Shown: positions 36,940-47,818 of the stretch, one piece after another | How positions within the stretch are numbered: position 1 is the first letter of the stretch | Layout of the letters: every line of letters begins with the position of its first letter | Source: Leishmania donovani | Taxonomy: Eukaryota > Euglenozoa > Kinetoplastea > Trypanosomatida > Trypanosomatidae | NCBI RefSeq assembly: GCF_000227135.1 | Contig: NC_018240.1 | Coordinates: 122,956-186,955 of the forward strand | Direction of reading: 5' to 3' | DNA length: 64,000 nt | The notes under the pieces: generated by a model | The model's input: the letters and a program-made list of their open reading frames with translations, nothing else | What the model was told of the DNA's origin: nothing | Databases searched by the model: none | Position numbers and translations under genes: made by a program

Positions 36940-38150
36940 GGAGTATGGCGGTAATTCGCGATGGTGGGCGAGGCTGTGCGACGGCGTGCGCGCCAGCCTA
37001 CACGCGCTCGCGTCCCTTCAGTGGGAGGTGCGTGCCTCTCTCGGTGATGTCTCTCCCCTGTGACGTTTCTCTTCTCTTTTCGCTTGTTTGTATTTTTTTT
37101 TTCGCTCCTTCGTTCACGCATTGACCAAACAAGAATCTTCGGAAAACAAAAACGACTCAGGAGAGGACACCGCATCTCCTCTGCCCCCCTCCCTCTCTCT
37201 CGCTACCCGCTCTCTGCTGCGGCTACGCGACCGCCTCCGACCCCCTCGTCATCCTCTTTCTTCCGTGTGTGCGTGTGCAGATACACGGGTGATGGTAGAG
37301 GATGCAGAGTGCACGGGAGGTGATCTGGGGCGGACGACGTGGGCGAGGAGGAGCAGCGAAAGGCGTGTGTGTGTCTGCGCATGCATGTGCGTTTACTGTG
37401 TGGGTGCTGTGTTGTGCATGGAGGAAAGCGGGGTACGGGGGTAGCGAGGAGCAGGCACGCTCCATCGTCTCTTGCCTTCTGAGGACCCTCGTGTGTTCTC
37501 GCCACTCTCCCTCCTCCTGTGCGAGGGAGACGGAAGGGGAGAAGAGGGATGTGAGGGGTGAAGGGCAGGACAATGATGATGGTTATCGTGGGAGAGAGAG
37601 CATGAGGGGGGGGGGACTGTGAGAGTGAAGGCGAAGGACGGTGAGGAGAAGGAGGGGCGGCCGGATTGGCGGACACAAATGTGCATGCGTGTGTGCGGCA
37701 TGCGCTCCTCTTCCTTCCCCTCCCGCTCTGCCTCTCTGCCCTGTCGCCCCCTTCTACTTCCTCCGCACGGGCCTGCATTTCACTTCGAGCCCCCCCCCCC
37801 CACCACACACACCAGCACCGACGCACGCGGGTGCGCAGCTGTGTAACCCTCTCTGTTCTCTTGGCCGCTAATCCCAAAGCGCGTGCTCTTCTTCGATCCG
37901 TCTCCGCCGCTAATACTACTGGCTGCCTCGCTCCTCTCCCCACCGCGACGTCCTCTTGTTCTCTTTTCCCTCTGCTGGGTGCATGTCTACTCTCGCCACA
38001 CACACACACACACACACGCATCAAAAAAAAACACCAAAACGCGTCAACTCACTCACATGCACGTCTTAACATGTGCAGATTTCGTTATCTGCGCACCCGC
38101 ACGCTCTCTAGTCTTTCTTCTCTTTCGGAAAAGAACAAACTATTACCACA
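36940..38150. other. Intergenic region between eL18 and eS12 genes
   Basis: No gene is seen. It holds T-runs at 37093-37102, a G-run at 37606-37616, a C-run at 37791-37801, a CA run at 37999-38017 and an A-run near 38023-38031. Pyrimidine tracts with AG at 38110-38111 and 38132-38133 precede eS12. Confidence 0.5.
38112..38133 (+). promoter_or_regulatory. Putative trans-splice acceptor of eS12
   Basis: A T/C tract is followed by AG at 38132-38133, predicting a 17-nt leader. The alternative AG is 38110-38111. Confidence 0.45.
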
Positions 38151-38576
38151 ATGGCTGAGGAAACCGTCCGTGTTGAAGTCCCTGCGGTAGAGGAGAACGT
38201 CGTGGTTGATGTCGCGCCGGAAAGCCTGGAGGATGCCGTCCGTATTGTGATCCAGAAGGCGCTCGAGGCCAATGGCCTCGTCCGCGGCCTCTCTGAGGTG
38301 GCCCGCACCCTGGACTGCAAGACGGCGCACATGTGCATTCTCGCTGATGACTGCGAGGATGAGGAGTACAAGAAGCTTGTCACCGCGCTCGCCAAGCAGG
38401 GCAACATCGATCTGATCAACGTCGAGGAGCGCGAGAAGCTCGCCCAGTGGGCCGGCCTCGTGCGCCGCGATGTGGCCGGTGAGGTGACCAAGACTCTCAA
38501 GTGCTCCTCTGTCGCCATTCGCGACTTCGGTGAGCGCACTAAGGCTCTGGACTACTTGCTGTCTCAGCTGCACTAA
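38151..38576 (+). CDS. RPS12: 40S ribosomal protein S12 (eS12)
   Basis: This encodes 141 aa, beginning MAEETVRVEVPAVEENVVVD. The body is the L7Ae-like fold of eS12: LEDAVRIVIQKALEANGLVRG, EVARTLDCKTAHMCILADDC, a KKLVTALAKQGNIDLI block, and the C-terminal CSSVAIRDFG and DYLLSQLH. It sits near the beak of the small subunit. Length and termini match the eukaryotic family, with the usual acidic N-terminal extension. The ATG at 38151 is the first after the acceptor tract. Confidence 0.98.
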   Translation: MAEETVRVEVPAVEENVVVDVAPESLEDAVRIVIQKALEANGLVRGLSEVARTLDCKTAHMCILADDCEDEEYKKLVTALAKQGNIDLINVEEREKLAQWAGLVRRDVAGEVTKTLKCSSVAIRDFGERTKALDYLLSQLH

Positions 38577-41204
38577 AAGCAGCTTCCTCCCTTCGCGCCC
38601 CCGCTCTTCGCCCCCCTCCCTTTCCATCCGTTCTCTTACTGAGTGAGCAACGTTTCGGCTGTGCTTGTGCGAGCGAGCGAGCGAGCATGTGTGCGCGTAT
38701 GCGGAAGAGAAGGGGGAGGGGCGCAGGGCAAGTTCCGAGGGGACGGGCATCAACTCCTGTTTAAGCGCTCTTTTTCTAAAGCAACGAAAGAAGTGCGAGG
38801 AGATGCGCAGACGGTGGCTGCAAGGAACGCGCAGGCACACACGCATGCAGAGGAAGGGTCTCGTGTGGTTCGTGCGTGTTGCTTTGCCGTGTATGCCTGC
38901 GCACCCTTTTTGATGGCTACTGGTCACGCTACGCAGTGTGTGCGTGTGTGCGTGTGTGCGTGTATGCGTGCGACGAGGAGCAGCTTCTCCCACGCTTCAG
39001 CTACTCTTTCGTCCTCTTGTCTTCTCGCGCTGCTCGCTCTCGCTCTCTCATGTTCTTCTCTTTGCTCTCTCGTACTCGGACACACACGGACATGCGTGCG
39101 CGCGTGTACGGCTTGGTGGCGAGCGAAAGCGAGAGATGACGAGGATGAGAATGATGAGGTGGTGGTGGTGGTGAGGAAGGCAGCTGGCAGGGCAGGGCAA
39201 AGAGAGGAGACGAGGAAGAGGATGACGCCGATGCCGTGGGAGGAGGGTGCTTTTCTGTATATATACGAAATCACTAACTTCATTTCTTCTTTTCAGTAAA
39301 AGTTTTCGAATTTCTTTTCCGATGACCCACGCAAACAAACCAAAGAGCCGCCGCCGCACCAAAAGAAAGTGTGCGCCCGCTGGGGGAGGGGGTAGCAACA
39401 TCAGAAAAAGCTAGGCCAGTAGCATGGAGGCATGAGTGGATGGATGGGGGATGGAGGAGGATGCGCGTGGGCTCGGGGAGATACGCACACGGCACTCCTT
39501 GCCCTCCGCATCCCCTCCTCCCCCCATGTTCGCCCTTGAACACGCTACGCGCAGACCGACACAGGAGCATGTGCTACCGCCACGCACGTGGCACACGACA
39601 TGCTGCGTGTTTCTGTGGATGTCGACTGCTTCTACTGTTGTTGCTGTGCTTGGCTTCTGCGGGGGAGGCGCAACGACACCCCTTATCCTCTCCCCCCTCC
39701 CTCGCGCGTGGGAGAAACGCTCGTCGTTTTTCCTTTCCGCCTGTTCTCCGTGGCACGCTGATGTGGGCGTGCGTGAGTATGACAAGCGTGACTCGTTGCC
39801 GTCCGTGCGCTCTCTCCATCTCCCTTGGACGTGCCCTCCGCACACTCACTCTCCTCACCATCTCCCGTTGCTTGTCTTCCTGACTTCCTTGATGGACGCC
39901 CTGCCTTGCTTATTAATGCCAAATACGAAAGCCGCGTTCGTCTGTCTGCCTTTGTGCGGATCTTTTCCGTTGTAAGGCTACGGCTCCACTGCACATCGTA
40001 CACCTCGCCAGCATTTTCGTGAACGGGTAGGAGGTAGGAAACTTTTCAAGATTACCACATACACGCGCGTGAGTGACGTGACGTGAGGCGGCTCCTCTCG
40101 TTTGCTCCACGACCTCTCTCCCCCTCCCCACCTCGCGCGCGCCCGTGCCTGTGGCTGTGCCTTCCCGACCTTTCTCTGCCCTTAGTGCGAGCGTTTGCAC
40201 ATAAACGCGTTGCCTCTGCGTGCATCGGCTCCATCGCTTATTTTTGTTTTGCCCGCCGGCTCCGTCTTCATTGCTTGGCTTGCTTTTTCGTTCGCTGCTC
40301 TGGTGTTCTTGTGCTACCAGCTGGTGGTGAGGCAGAGCAGCAAGACCGGAAACGATTTCCATCTCTACCCCACCGCCCATTCTCCTCCTCTCCCCCTCCT
40401 CAAACACACACACTCATCTCTGCCGCCCTACTTCCCTCTCCATACCCGCAGCACGCGGCGTGTGGCGTAGTGTGCGCACGTCTCTCTGTATGTGTGTGCA
40501 CAGACACGCATATATACATGTATTCGCGCATGCAGGTGGTGATTTTAGCCAGCCCGAAAAGCGGAAAATAAGAGAAAGGGTAAGGACAGAGACCCACCAC
40601 GTACAGACACCTCCTTCCCCCCCCCCCACACACACACACACACACCCCGATATTCCAGCGGCACAGACACCAGAAACGCGACACAACTTTTTTTTTTTAT
40701 TGCTGCTGTACGTGTTTGCGCGTTTTGTTTTGTTGTTGTTTTTACCATCATTACTATTATTTTGCCCGTGTAGTGTCGGTGGTGTGTCTGCTTTTGCGTG
40801 CGTGCGTATGTGTGCGTGTGTGCGTGCTCGACAGAGCCTTCGGTACCGTGTTTTGAACCATATCTTTTTTGTTCTCTCTCTCTCCCCCTCCCCCTCCGTT
40901 TTATATCTTCCGCTTGTCTGCCTTCCCTCGTTTTGCTTTGTTGCTGGCCCCTTCCTCTCTCTCTGAGTGAGCGTGTATCGCGCGTACGTGTCCTATCCCT
41001 TCTGCCCTCCCCTTCCCCCTCCCCCTTTTTCAGTTGTTGCCTCTCTGTCCTTCGTTCTCTCCCTTGGTTCTTCCCTCCTTCCCTCAACACACGCACACAC
41101 GCACATATACTCGCCAACGGAAGCGGATCGCGAGTGTGTGTGCGTGACGCGCGTGAACGCGGCGCACAGACACCCATAGAAACCAAGAGAGAAACAGGCA
41201 TACA
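38577..41204. other. 2.6-kb gene-free region
   Basis: No supportable gene. It contains TG-rich runs (38936-38965, 40795-40830), CA-rich runs (40627-40645), C-runs near 40619-40627 and many T/C tracts. Frames up to ~218 codons exist on both strands but are translated simple sequence. A 91-codon frame at 40195-40470 would encode a membrane segment but starts with TTG and has no ATG. The tract 41041-41088, with first AG at 41122-41123, is the likely acceptor for the next gene. Confidence 0.5.
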
Positions 41205-44200
41205 ATGTACAGCCTCGAACGAAGACGGCAGGCACCAGACTCGGACAGCGACGTCACCTCCACGGCGGCGGAGTACAGCTCGGGTAGTGTCCCACCCACG
41301 GGCTCATCGGTTCACGCTGGCGACACGCAGCAGGTGCCAGGTCTGCGCCTCATCGACGGCAAGAGCGGAGGCGGATGGGCGCTTGGTCCCTCTTACCCCT
41401 ACCTACCCTCGCAAGAGGAGCAGGTGCGCACAAAGGCGAATGTAAACCAGACGTTGACAGGTGAGCAGCGGAGCAGTTCAGCGGGGCTGCCAAGTGGCAG
41501 CGGTCAACGCCACCCAAACACCGCTGCTTTCGCCGAGGCAGGCAACGATGGGACATCATCGGGCGAAGTTGCCCCGTCTTTGATGTACATCAGCCCCTCA
41601 CAGGATATGCTGGAGGACGACGACAACACTTTTGTGGACCATGGCAGCACTACCGCGGCGTCGAACGCGAACGCTGGTGGGCCATCGCCAGGGGCCGCCG
41701 CCGCCGCCGCTGCTGTGTCGGCATCGCTCACAAAGAAGACGACATCCAAACCTCGCGCGGCGATCGTCGCGCAGGTGGGGTCACCGACGCCGTATGCATC
41801 CACTACAGCCGGTGCATCACCCTCCGGCACTGCAGCGCACACCAACGGGAGAGGCGCAGTATCCAACAGCGCAGGCGGCGACCGAGTGCGAGGCGGCCTC
41901 TCTTTGTCCCCGTCGTTGGCGCTGCTGTCGGGCGGAGCAGCAGCAGCCACTTCGTCCTCTCCCATGCATGCGAGCGCCGTGGGTGGCGGCGTTCCAGGCA
42001 GCAGTCCGCCGCCGCCGCCTTTGCCTACGCCACCGCAGCGTTCGTCTGTGGGCCCTAGTGCGTATACGAACAGCGGCATGAGTGCCGCACGCCGGAGCAA
42101 CGGGGCAGGCGCCAACACCAGCATAGGCGGCGGCAACGCAGATGTGCTAGGCGGCGGCGCAACCCCGCAGTACTCGCGCATGAACTCCAACGAGGCCGTC
42201 CCTGGAGTGGTCTACCGAGCAACGGTGCCGAGCAACATCAGGGCAATGGCCGTGGACCCGGTCGAACCAGTAGTGTGGACCGCCGTCGGCGACGATCCGC
42301 TCGCCGCGTTGCGCCTCAGCGGACGCGAGCTGACGCACTCGAAGTCCGTGAAAGACATTGATCAGGTGCACTGCATGGCGGTAGTGCGGATCGCTGAGGA
42401 GCAGGCGACCACCTTTAAGTCCGCCTCGACGTCACCTCGAGCGGCGGGCACGACGCCGAAGGCCGCAAAGGCGGGGAAGCGGAAGAAAGGCGGTCGCAGC
42501 AGCTCTGGCGTCCGCAAGTCTGGGAAGCAGCGCGCTGGCAGTAACGGCGTTTTTCTGGGTCGCAGTCTCGCCAGTGGCCTTGGTGGCGAGGATGACGTGG
42601 GAAATCACGGGAACAGCGACGATGACGGCTACGGCGACGACGTGATGACCAGCGGCAGCCCGCTGGGCCACGACAAGCAAGGGGTGAGCTTCTCCAACTA
42701 CTTGTGGTGCGGCCTGAGCCGCGGCCACGTGGCCGTGGTGAACATGTCGAACTTGGAGTACCAACTCATCCACAACGCGCACAACCAGACGGTCAACAAG
42801 ATCTGGTACTGGGAGGCGTGCAACAAGGTTTGGACGGCTGGGCGAGAGAAGGGCGTGCACGTCTGGGATCCGCAGCGGCGGGCGGTGCTGAAGCGGCGCA
42901 ACATCGCCGCCATTCTGAGCGACGCGACGTACGCTGAGTCGACGGACAAGGTGTTCGCGGTGGCCGGCGACGCCTGCGTGCGTGTGTTCGAGCCGAGCGG
43001 AGAGAACGTGAACGTCCCCAAAGGGCAGGAGAACCGCATCCGCATGAAGCTGGACGCCTCGGTCATCGAGTACCACCGCAACTCCGGCTTCGTGTGGGTG
43101 GGCCTCGCCCGCGGCAGCGCCCTCATGAACACGAGCACCCTCGATGTGGAGCGCACGCTCCCGTACACCTTCAGCGCCATCCTCTTTAAAGGCAACAACG
43201 CTATCATTGCTGGTCAGGAGTCGCCAAGCGGTGAGGGGCGGCTGATGGTGCTGGACGTGACGAACCCCAAAGAGCCCTCCGTGTTGGCGTACAGCAAGTT
43301 TGCCGGTGCCCTCCCCCTCGGCCTTCACATTGTCCCCCGCACCCGCTTCGCGGTGGCGGCGCAGGACGACCCGAAGAAGGGCTGCATGATGGCTGTTTTC
43401 GTGTACGACGGCACAGTCGCGTTGATGCACGCAACCGCGTCTGGCGGCGCACCCCCGCAACGGACCGAGTGGGTGCCTCGGGGGGCAGCGATGCCGACGA
43501 CTGTCGGCACTCCCTCACCCCCTGCGCAGCCTACTACGCAGGCTCCAGATCAGAGCGGTGGTAGCAACGCCATAACAGCTACGACGACGCCACCAGCGGT
43601 AAGCAACGTCACGTACAGCGCGGCCACCGTTGCCACGGTAGACAGAGCCACGCTGCACCGAGGGGCTGTGGTGAAGACGTCGCCGGACTACCGCACCGAC
43701 CGCAAGTTGGCGGTGGAGGCGGATCGATCCTCGCTGGTGGAGGCGATCGCGCCGGATGCCCAGGACATCAAGAACGCTCTGAAGCACCTTGTCAAGACCA
43801 CGGATGAGGTGCGGCAGTCTCTTGTTCAGCAGCGCTCCGCCGAGTCAACTCTAGCTGACTTCAGCCGGGTGTTGCGCGGGCGACAGCAGTGGCTCTTGGA
43901 GCAGGGCTCGATCACGAACCTTCCCGTGCTGCCGAGTGCTGTGGCAGACCGCATCGATCGCGACTACGCCACCGCCGAAGGAAAGACGATTGCCACGTCC
44001 ATCGAGCAGCTGCAGCAGCTGTACACCGCAGCGCTGGCAAAGCAGCAAGAGCTGCTGCACAGCAGAGAGGCCGGCGGCGGCGGCAACGAGAGCGGGGCAG
44101 TGGCGCTGAGTCTTCCAGCGGCGTCGTCGCCACGAGAGCTGCGGATGTCGTCATCGGCCGTGGCCACGTCGCCTCTTGCGCCCGGCAGCAGCGCGAAAGG

Positions 44201-46778
44201 CTGGCGAGGTGACGCGCTTGGCAGCGGAGTGGTCGGCGGCGACGCGGCGGCGCTGCGAGTGGCCGCCGGAAGCGGGCACCACCACCCTGGCGAGCATCTT
44301 GTGGAGGGGGACAGTTTGCCTTATGTTTACTCTCCCCGGCAGAGCGGCGTTTCCGCTTCTGGCCCAGGGGCAGGGGATGCCGCGGTTCCACCATGGGCGC
44401 TGCAGCTCGCCTCCACATTGCGGCGGGAGCGGACGCTGCATGCGCAGCAGTTGAACGCGCTGCAGCTCCAGGCGGAGCGTCTAGCCGAGCGCAACACAGC
44501 CCTCTCCGCCGCCTTTGTGCGTCTCCAAGCCCACGTAGCGGCGCTGGGACAGCAAGCGCTCGCCTCGGTGATGGACGCCGAGTCTACAGGCAGCGTGACG
44601 GTTGAGTCGGAGAAGTCACCACCGAGCTTTCCGCTACAGCGCCGCCAGCCATTCCAGGCGCACCAGCCTTACCAGCCTTCACCGCAGCACAGGAGTGCCG
44701 CGGCTTTGTTCGCCAAGCTCAGCCACGGACAGTACCACAAACCGAAGTGTGTGCGCCGATCTACCGACGTTCTCGTGAAGGCGATGGACGAGGTGGTGCG
44801 CCTCGCGCAGAGTCGCCGCGGTCGCAGCGGCGACCGCGACGCACTGGGGATCACCCTTGAAATGGTCCACTCGATGGCAGGCCTGGCAGGGACCGGCAGC
44901 GTTGACGACCCGGATGGCAGTGCCGACACGGCTCCGGCGCACACGCGACCGTCGCGCATCCAGGATGTGTCCCTGTCGCCGTCCTCTCCATCTATGGTGC
45001 TGCCGCTGGAGGCGCCTCTCTCAGCAGAGGAGGTGGTGGCCACGCGAGGCGTGCAAGGCAACTCCGCCGCCGTCGATGACACGCTGCTTGACCACCCCCT
45101 CACCTCTCTACCGGGCGTGTGCTCCATGGCGGAGGTGGAGCTGCGCAACCTGACGGAGCGCGATGCGGAGGTGGCTTCGCTTTGGGCGCGTCTGCAGAGC
45201 ATCCGGTCACAGCCGCGTGATGCAGGTGCCAGCCATCACACCACGGAGCAGCACGCAACACCTACTGGCCCCGCTGCCGACGTGACAGCTGACAACGTCA
45301 AGGTCGTGGAGGGTGTGCTGCTGCTACGTGCCCCTATCGCAGGCAGCACGACCGACTCGAGTGCGGCCGGATCAACGCCTGCACTGCTCACGCGGCTCAT
45401 GACGGCGCGCGTTCTGCAAGCTGTATGCTGGGCGGAGTGTGTGCAGACCGTTCTGCACGAGCTGACGCACGCGGAGGGAATGGACAACATCTTCATTGCC
45501 GGCTGCGTACACAACGCTCTCATGTCACCGCGCGCGACGGCTGTTGGCAGGTACGGCGACGGCGCTTCGGCCGGGGTGCGGGGGCAGGGCCCACTGGAGG
45601 TGCTTGGCTACGAGTCTACGCAGGAGCAGTCGATGGTGCTCGCGAAGGTCGGTCACATGAGCAAGTCGGCCACACTCGAGCTTTCTAATACGTCGCGCGT
45701 TCGTGAAGGGTTGCGCCAACAAGAGTACCGGAGCCAGGACGAGGAAGGCACGAGCGGCGTCGCGGCCTTTGCTAACAGCGACTTCCGACTGCACCGTCTG
45801 CCGGGCGCACTGCGCTGGTCGTTGACGGCGCTGCGGCTGCTCTTCGCGTTTTTGTCAGACGCCGAGGCTCATCTGCTCGTTAGTGGCGGCCACGGTGGCG
45901 GCAGTGACACCCCCAAGGTGGATGCCAGGACGGCGCGTGCGGCAGGGAAGCACAAGGCAGGCGTCACCCCCAGCAGCGATGAAGCGGCCGCCACGCGGGC
46001 TCCGTCAGCGGTTGGTGTGGCCATGACACACTGGGCGATGTTTCTGATGAACCTCCAAGCCGACCTAACAGCCGTGCACCACGCAGCACGACTCTACCAC
46101 GCCTGGCTCTGGGGACCGTCCGCCCTCTCCGCCACCGCCGCCGCTACGACGCCATCGAATAGGGCTGGCGGCGCGGTACACAACCGTTCAGGCGCGGCGC
46201 GCGGTGGCGGAATCGGTGTGAGTGCTCCCAGCAAGGCCACGCCATATGCACGCGAGTCTGCCTCCATCGCCGCCTCCACCACTTCAGACTCCCTCGCCCA
46301 CATCGCGGCGTCTCTCAGCTCCAAAGGCAAGCTGCTGTTGCTGTACATGCAATGGCGTTTCTCTGGCTTTGCCACCACGTCCACCGACCGCGCCGTTGCG
46401 TCGACAGGCGGGGCGAACGTGTTGTCAGGGTCGGCCAATGCGGCCTCCTCATCACTTTCATCCGCCGGGCTGCCAACCCTCTTCACCTCTGAGGGCGACA
46501 ACGACATAGCCGCCTCTACAGCGGCGGTGACGCCGTGCAGCGCTGCCGATTGCTCTCGCTTGCTGTGCGACACTGTGGCGCAGACAAAGCAGCTGCTGCA
46601 CCGTGTGCGACTCCTCCTCGCGTACACCCACGCCATCCGCGCACGTGCCTTGATGGCGCTGGAGGAGAGCCGGGACGAGGCTGTGGCGCAGGTGATCGCG
46701 TCCTTCGCCTCGACAGCCGCCGCCGATCCGGACGCCCGTGTGCCGACGGAACAGGAGAGGGCCTTCCTGCAGAGTTGA
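41205..46778 (+). CDS. Large beta-propeller (WD40-like) and coiled-coil protein
   Basis: This encodes 1857 aa, not assignable to a named family. Residues 1-~340 are Gly/Ser/Ala-rich and disordered. From ~343 to ~742 the sequence has repeated beta-strand patterns typical of a seven-bladed propeller: VWTAVGDDP, LWCGLSRGHVAVVNM, VNKIWYWEACNKVWTAGREKGVHVWD, VFAVAGDACVRVFE and FVWVGLARG, interrupted by a Lys/Gly-rich insertion at ~405-480. A coiled coil lies at ~845-920. The C-terminal half alternates low complexity with helical blocks containing long hydrophobic helices (for example around RLLLAYTHAIRARALMALEESRDEAVAQVIASF, which is split by charged residues and is not a membrane span). A scaffold or trafficking role is plausible by architecture only. 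ATG 41205 follows an acceptor tract and has A at -3. Confidence 0.87.
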   Translation: MYSLERRRQAPDSDSDVTSTAAEYSSGSVPPTGSSVHAGDTQQVPGLRLIDGKSGGGWALGPSYPYLPSQEEQVRTKANVNQTLTGEQRSSSAGLPSGSGQRHPNTAAFAEAGNDGTSSGEVAPSLMYISPSQDMLEDDDNTFVDHGSTTAASNANAGGPSPGAAAAAAAVSASLTKKTTSKPRAAIVAQVGSPTPYASTTAGASPSGTAAHTNGRGAVSNSAGGDRVRGGLSLSPSLALLSGGAAAATSSSPMHASAVGGGVPGSSPPPPPLPTPPQRSSVGPSAYTNSGMSAARRSNGAGANTSIGGGNADVLGGGATPQYSRMNSNEAVPGVVYRATVPSNIRAMAVDPVEPVVWTAVGDDPLAALRLSGRELTHSKSVKDIDQVHCMAVVRIAEEQATTFKSASTSPRAAGTTPKAAKAGKRKKGGRSSSGVRKSGKQRAGSNGVFLGRSLASGLGGEDDVGNHGNSDDDGYGDDVMTSGSPLGHDKQGVSFSNYLWCGLSRGHVAVVNMSNLEYQLIHNAHNQTVNKIWYWEACNKVWTAGREKGVHVWDPQRRAVLKRRNIAAILSDATYAESTDKVFAVAGDACVRVFEPSGENVNVPKGQENRIRMKLDASVIEYHRNSGFVWVGLARGSALMNTSTLDVERTLPYTFSAILFKGNNAIIAGQESPSGEGRLMVLDVTNPKEPSVLAYSKFAGALPLGLHIVPRTRFAVAAQDDPKKGCMMAVFVYDGTVALMHATASGGAPPQRTEWVPRGAAMPTTVGTPSPPAQPTTQAPDQSGGSNAITATTTPPAVSNVTYSAATVATVDRATLHRGAVVKTSPDYRTDRKLAVEADRSSLVEAIAPDAQDIKNALKHLVKTTDEVRQSLVQQRSAESTLADFSRVLRGRQQWLLEQGSITNLPVLPSAVADRIDRDYATAEGKTIATSIEQLQQLYTAALAKQQELLHSREAGGGGNESGAVALSLPAASSPRELRMSSSAVATSPLAPGSSAKGWRGDALGSGVVGGDAAALRVAAGSGHHHPGEHLVEGDSLPYVYSPRQSGVSASGPGAGDAAVPPWALQLASTLRRERTLHAQQLNALQLQAERLAERNTALSAAFVRLQAHVAALGQQALASVMDAESTGSVTVESEKSPPSFPLQRRQPFQAHQPYQPSPQHRSAAALFAKLSHGQYHKPKCVRRSTDVLVKAMDEVVRLAQSRRGRSGDRDALGITLEMVHSMAGLAGTGSVDDPDGSADTAPAHTRPSRIQDVSLSPSSPSMVLPLEAPLSAEEVVATRGVQGNSAAVDDTLLDHPLTSLPGVCSMAEVELRNLTERDAEVASLWARLQSIRSQPRDAGASHHTTEQHATPTGPAADVTADNVKVVEGVLLLRAPIAGSTTDSSAAGSTPALLTRLMTARVLQAVCWAECVQTVLHELTHAEGMDNIFIAGCVHNALMSPRATAVGRYGDGASAGVRGQGPLEVLGYESTQEQSMVLAKVGHMSKSATLELSNTSRVREGLRQQEYRSQDEEGTSGVAAFANSDFRLHRLPGALRWSLTALRLLFAFLSDAEAHLLVSGGHGGGSDTPKVDARTARAAGKHKAGVTPSSDEAAATRAPSAVGVAMTHWAMFLMNLQADLTAVHHAARLYHAWLWGPSALSATAAATTPSNRAGGAVHNRSGAARGGGIGVSAPSKATPYARESASIAASTTSDSLAHIAASLSSKGKLLLLYMQWRFSGFATTSTDRAVASTGGANVLSGSANAASSSLSSAGLPTLFTSEGDNDIAASTAAVTPCSAADCSRLLCDTVAQTKQLLHRVRLLLAYTHAIRARALMALEESRDEAVAQVIASFASTAAADPDARVPTEQERAFLQS

Positions 46779-47818
46779 AAAAGACGGGGACAAAAGCGGG
46801 GAGGAGGTGGTTGGAAGGCAAAGAATCATCAGCGACGAGGGTGCTGAGAAGGGCTTTCACGCCGCGGATGTGCGTGTGTGTGCGTGCGTATGCGCCGTAA
46901 TGACTGTGTGCGGCTCAGTTGCTTCTTTCTCTCTCTCCTGGATCTATGTCTGTGTGTGCGTGTGCGCGGTTGGATATTATCGTCATTGTCGTCGTCGTCA
47001 TCTCTCGCTCTGCGTGTGCGTGTCTTGCTTCTCCTGTACAAGGTAATGATTTGTGCCTTCTCTCTTCGTGTGCGTGTTTTAAGTTCCGGCACGTAGGCGT
47101 GTATCTGTATAAGGGTGTGTATCGTATGCTCGCGTGTGCGCGTGCGTGTGTGCTTCCGGCAGGAGCCTCTCCTGTTTCGTCCACCGACGCTCAAGGCCGA
47201 CCTTCCCCACCTACACACGCACAGCGTGAGTCCCTACTTCCCTGTAGAGGGACGCGCCGTCCCTGCCTATCCCCCTCCAAGCGTCCACCGCCTACCACGT
47301 CAAAGGAACAGCGCATCTCTGAACGCGGCACAAAGACACGAGACCCGGCGAAAAGCCCCCCTTCCCCTCCCCCTCCCCCCCGCTGCCAAGTGTGCGTTCT
47401 TTCGTGCGCATACAAGCATGCCTGATGCTAGCGAAGCGATGCACACACGTACGCGTGTTCCTGCGCGTCTTGCGCGTCTTGCGCGTCGTGCGCGTTCGCT
47501 CAAACAAGCCTGCACACCAGCCCGCTGCCTGCGCCTTGATTTGGGCGTGCCCATCATCAAGCGTACTTTCTCCAGCCTCTCCTCACGCTCGTCTCTACCC
47601 CCCCGCCTGCCTTCTCTTTCCACGCTTTGCAACTCTCTCTGCTCTTTTCACGACACACTCTCGCGATTGGCCGCGCTTCGCGCGGCCCCCCTCCCCCCTC
47701 CCTCGATCTCCATACGCAGCCGCAGCTGCGTGGTGGCCAGTGCCCGCCTGGCCCCGCGATCGCTGGTGTGTGCATGCGTGCGTGCTGTCGATAAACGGGC
47801 TATATCGTGTCACCCGCC
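46779..47818. other. Intergenic region
   Basis: No gene is seen. TG-rich sequence lies at 46868-46975. A short tandem repeat of a TTGCGCGTC-like 9- to 10-mer is at 47463-47492. The C-rich tract 47680-47717 ends at AG 47718-47719 and probably supplies the acceptor for the next gene. The resulting ~99-nt leader contains an upstream ATG near 47773. Confidence 0.5.

Noticed and set aside
40195..40470. 91-codon frame with a membrane-like segment
   Set aside because: It starts with TTG and contains no ATG; flanking sequence is simple pyrimidine and CA repeat.
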